Shown piece after piece: positions 62,801 to 64,000 of a stretch of 64,000 bases of DNA (positions within the stretch are counted from its first letter, which is position 1; each line of letters opens with the position of its first letter). Under the pieces are notes generated by a model. It did not search any database. It was not told the DNA's origin and saw nothing but the letters and a program-made list of their open reading frames with translations. The stretch comes from Psococerastis gibbosa (Eukaryota > Arthropoda > Insecta > Psocodea > Psocidae): positions 24,199,089 to 24,263,088 of the forward strand of contig OZ020488.1 of the NCBI GenBank assembly GCA_963971405.1. The letters run 5' to 3'. The position numbers and the translations under genes are program-made.

Positions 62801-64000
62801 GTCACATAGCCATATTTGAAAGAATGACTCATATCCTGAAAAGAGGTAACGTATTACAATATAGCAATATGCAGTCCCACCATCCATGAAAAGTCACGGC
62901 AAGAAATACTGGAAGACACCACCATCTATCGATGTATACTTATATATCGTATGTATTCTTAACCGTGACTTTTCACGCAATGATGGGAACCGTCCTAAGC
63001 AGTACAATTTTTTATGCCGATACTTATACCGGTAATAACTTCGATTTACAATGAATATTTTACCTGCAATGGTGGCATGTAAAGCCCTCTAACCAAATCG
63101 AACTGGCCATCGATCGGTTCGGGATGCACGGTGTGGTGCTTTCTCTTTTGTGATGCGTCTCTTATGACTTGTATTGTCTTGACGCCCATGTCACGTTCAC
63201 TCCGCCAGTTGAGTATCCACACCTGGTCCAGATGAGGGACGTAGTGAAGAGCAACAGGATACTTGTCGGTAACCACCACCTAAAAGGCGCATAGCAAGCA
63301 AATTAAAAATTGACTTTAGGAGGAGCCTGCGGTATTAATGGCATTATTAATTCCTATAGCTCTCAATAGAAATTTTCTAGATTACTTGCCTATCTATCAA
63401 AAATATTTCCTTATTGTAGGTACTATGCTGCGGCATGCTGCATTAGTATATACTTTAAGAAGAAAATCTTTCTGTGAGGGTGTAGAACGTAGATATTGGT
63501 CAACCCTGCATTAATTGTTTTAATTCATTTTATTTATTTTATTACGTATAGATTGAGTACATGGAAGTTGTAGAGGACTACTTGATGCACAATAACATAA
63601 GGTATTCTTAATTTTTGGTCTTGTCATTATTTAACAAGCTTAAATAACGGAGGACTCAAATTTCACGAATTGTACATGGAGAAAGGACAGCACCAAAAAG
63701 TACAAATACCGTAGCTACCCTACTAAAAGTTGGGTAGATCAAATCTTTATAGCTTACGTTTAGTGAATTTAATAAAAAATAGAAACCGACTAATTTTTGG
63801 GTGGTCCTGGGTTCACCTTAACGTTGCATATCCTCTTAACCAAATCTCTGTTTCTAGCCTACAGGTCAATGATACTCGTGGTATGTACGATAGATTGTCT
63901 GCTTATGTTGCACTTACATCGACAACGACCATTTGAATCTTGCTAATTACTAAAACACGGTCTTTGCGGGGCTGAGCAACGTAGACGTATCTGTTGGCAA
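59846..64000 (-). CDS. Follistatin-related protein 5-like, C-terminal part (partial)
   Basis: Six exons encode the last roughly 342 residues of an FSTL4/FSTL5-type secreted protein; the N-terminal signal peptide, Kazal, EF-hand and Ig domains lie beyond the window. Exons are 63918-64000 (cut by the edge), 63064-63279, 62685-62835, 60951-61151, 60563-60709 and 59846-60075, all phase-compatible. Recognisable segments are RYVYVAQPRKDRVLVISK, LDQVWILNWRSERDMGVK, GLFGKPHVSPNSRTVVTL, and near the end GVFGHYMVTPSSEALFVING, which resemble the propeller-like C-terminal region of vertebrate FSTL5. The stop follows MQLQ. The intron between 62684 and 61152 is almost wholly transposable elements. FSTL4 versus FSTL5 cannot be decided. 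Confidence 0.85.
61155..62018 (+). repeat. 0.86-kb interspersed repeat, plus copy at a splice acceptor
   Basis: From AAAAAGAACCGATCCGAGTT to ATATTGGAATGCA, with the shared poly-G, CCCCCAGAAGCAAACTATCA and GGTTCCTGGGACCTCAAAAC blocks. On the minus strand its tip CGGTTCTTTTT directly abuts the CAG of the acceptor before the FSTL5-like exon ending at 61151. Confidence 0.88.
62170..62285. repeat. SINE family 2 remnants in opposite orientations
   Basis: AATTAGAGGATATGGAAAAA and TTGGCAGGATTCGAAGCCAC match the minus-strand form of the SINE at 30398. CTAGATCCTCTAATTTCGG, 90 bases on, is the plus-strand tail. Two partial copies face each other in the FSTL5-like intron. Confidence 0.55.
62394..62673. 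mobile_element. hAT MITE adjoining a 5' splice site
   Basis: The left end CAGAGGCGTAAAGTT and the complement of the right end CAAGGGCGTAAAGTT are inverted. Poly-G and poly-C runs lie near 62620 and 62643. Flanking 8-mers are only similar (about TTTACTAA and GTTACTTA). The right end lies 12 bases inside the intron after the FSTL5-like exon whose donor is TAT|GTAAGT at 62685/62684. Confidence 0.7.
63490..63838. mobile_element. Copy of the MITE seen in the actin leader intron
   Basis: GGAAGTTGTAGAGGACTACT near 63561 and the end GCATATCCTCTTAA near 63836 match the element at 25754-26273. The matching inverted arm is poorly preserved. It lies in the FSTL5-like intron between 63280 and 63917. Confidence 0.5.

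Overview
This is animal nuclear DNA: AT-rich, intron-rich, and packed with transposable elements. All seven protein genes are conserved animal housekeeping or signalling genes. The cytoplasmic actin (376 aa, starting MCDDDVAAL), a TCAGTT-type initiator beside it and the repeat content fit an arthropod, perhaps a crustacean. That assignment is inference and the sequence does not prove it. No prokaryotic or viral gene cluster is present.

Layout. RFC1 (clamp-loader large subunit, 13 coding exons, minus, 1202-11955) is head-to-head with GSKIP (one coding exon, plus, 12299-12655). From 12.7 to 22.7 kb there is no recognisable gene, only retroelement debris, a SINE pair, a hAT element and a palindromic MITE. 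Cytoplasmic actin (plus, coding 26382-29660) has two candidate leader exons near 22.85 and 23.75 kb. RIOK2 (minus, 31013-42733) is head-to-head with RBM22 (plus, 43127-46300). RIOK2 carries a 5.1-kb hAT transposon in one intron and a reverse transcriptase in another. RBM22 carries a 5'-truncated I-like retroelement in intron 1. An ETNPPL/PHYKPL-type phospho-lyase gene (plus, 48054-57254) follows. The window ends in the 3' half of a follistatin-related 5-like gene (minus, 59846 to beyond 64000).

How the genes relate. There are no operons. The two divergent pairs have only 343 bp (RFC1/GSKIP) and 393 bp (RIOK2/RBM22) between their start codons, with YY1-like GCCAT motifs inside, so each pair probably shares a bidirectional promoter. 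The pairs join DNA replication with GSK3 regulation, and 40S ribosome maturation with splicing.

Mobile DNA is the most unusual part. I could define target-site duplications for a 5,127-bp hAT (TTCTGTGG), a 166-bp hAT MITE (CCTCTGCT), a 141-bp hAT MITE (ACTACGAC) and an I-like insertion (15 bp). A family of near-perfect palindromes shares ends and a core, but its stems differ between copies while the two arms of each copy match. Two palindromes and one hAT MITE lie 3-12 bases inside 5' splice sites. A separate 0.86-kb repeat family repeatedly ends close to 3' splice sites. Exon boundaries were derived by reading splice signals, phase and protein homology by eye.
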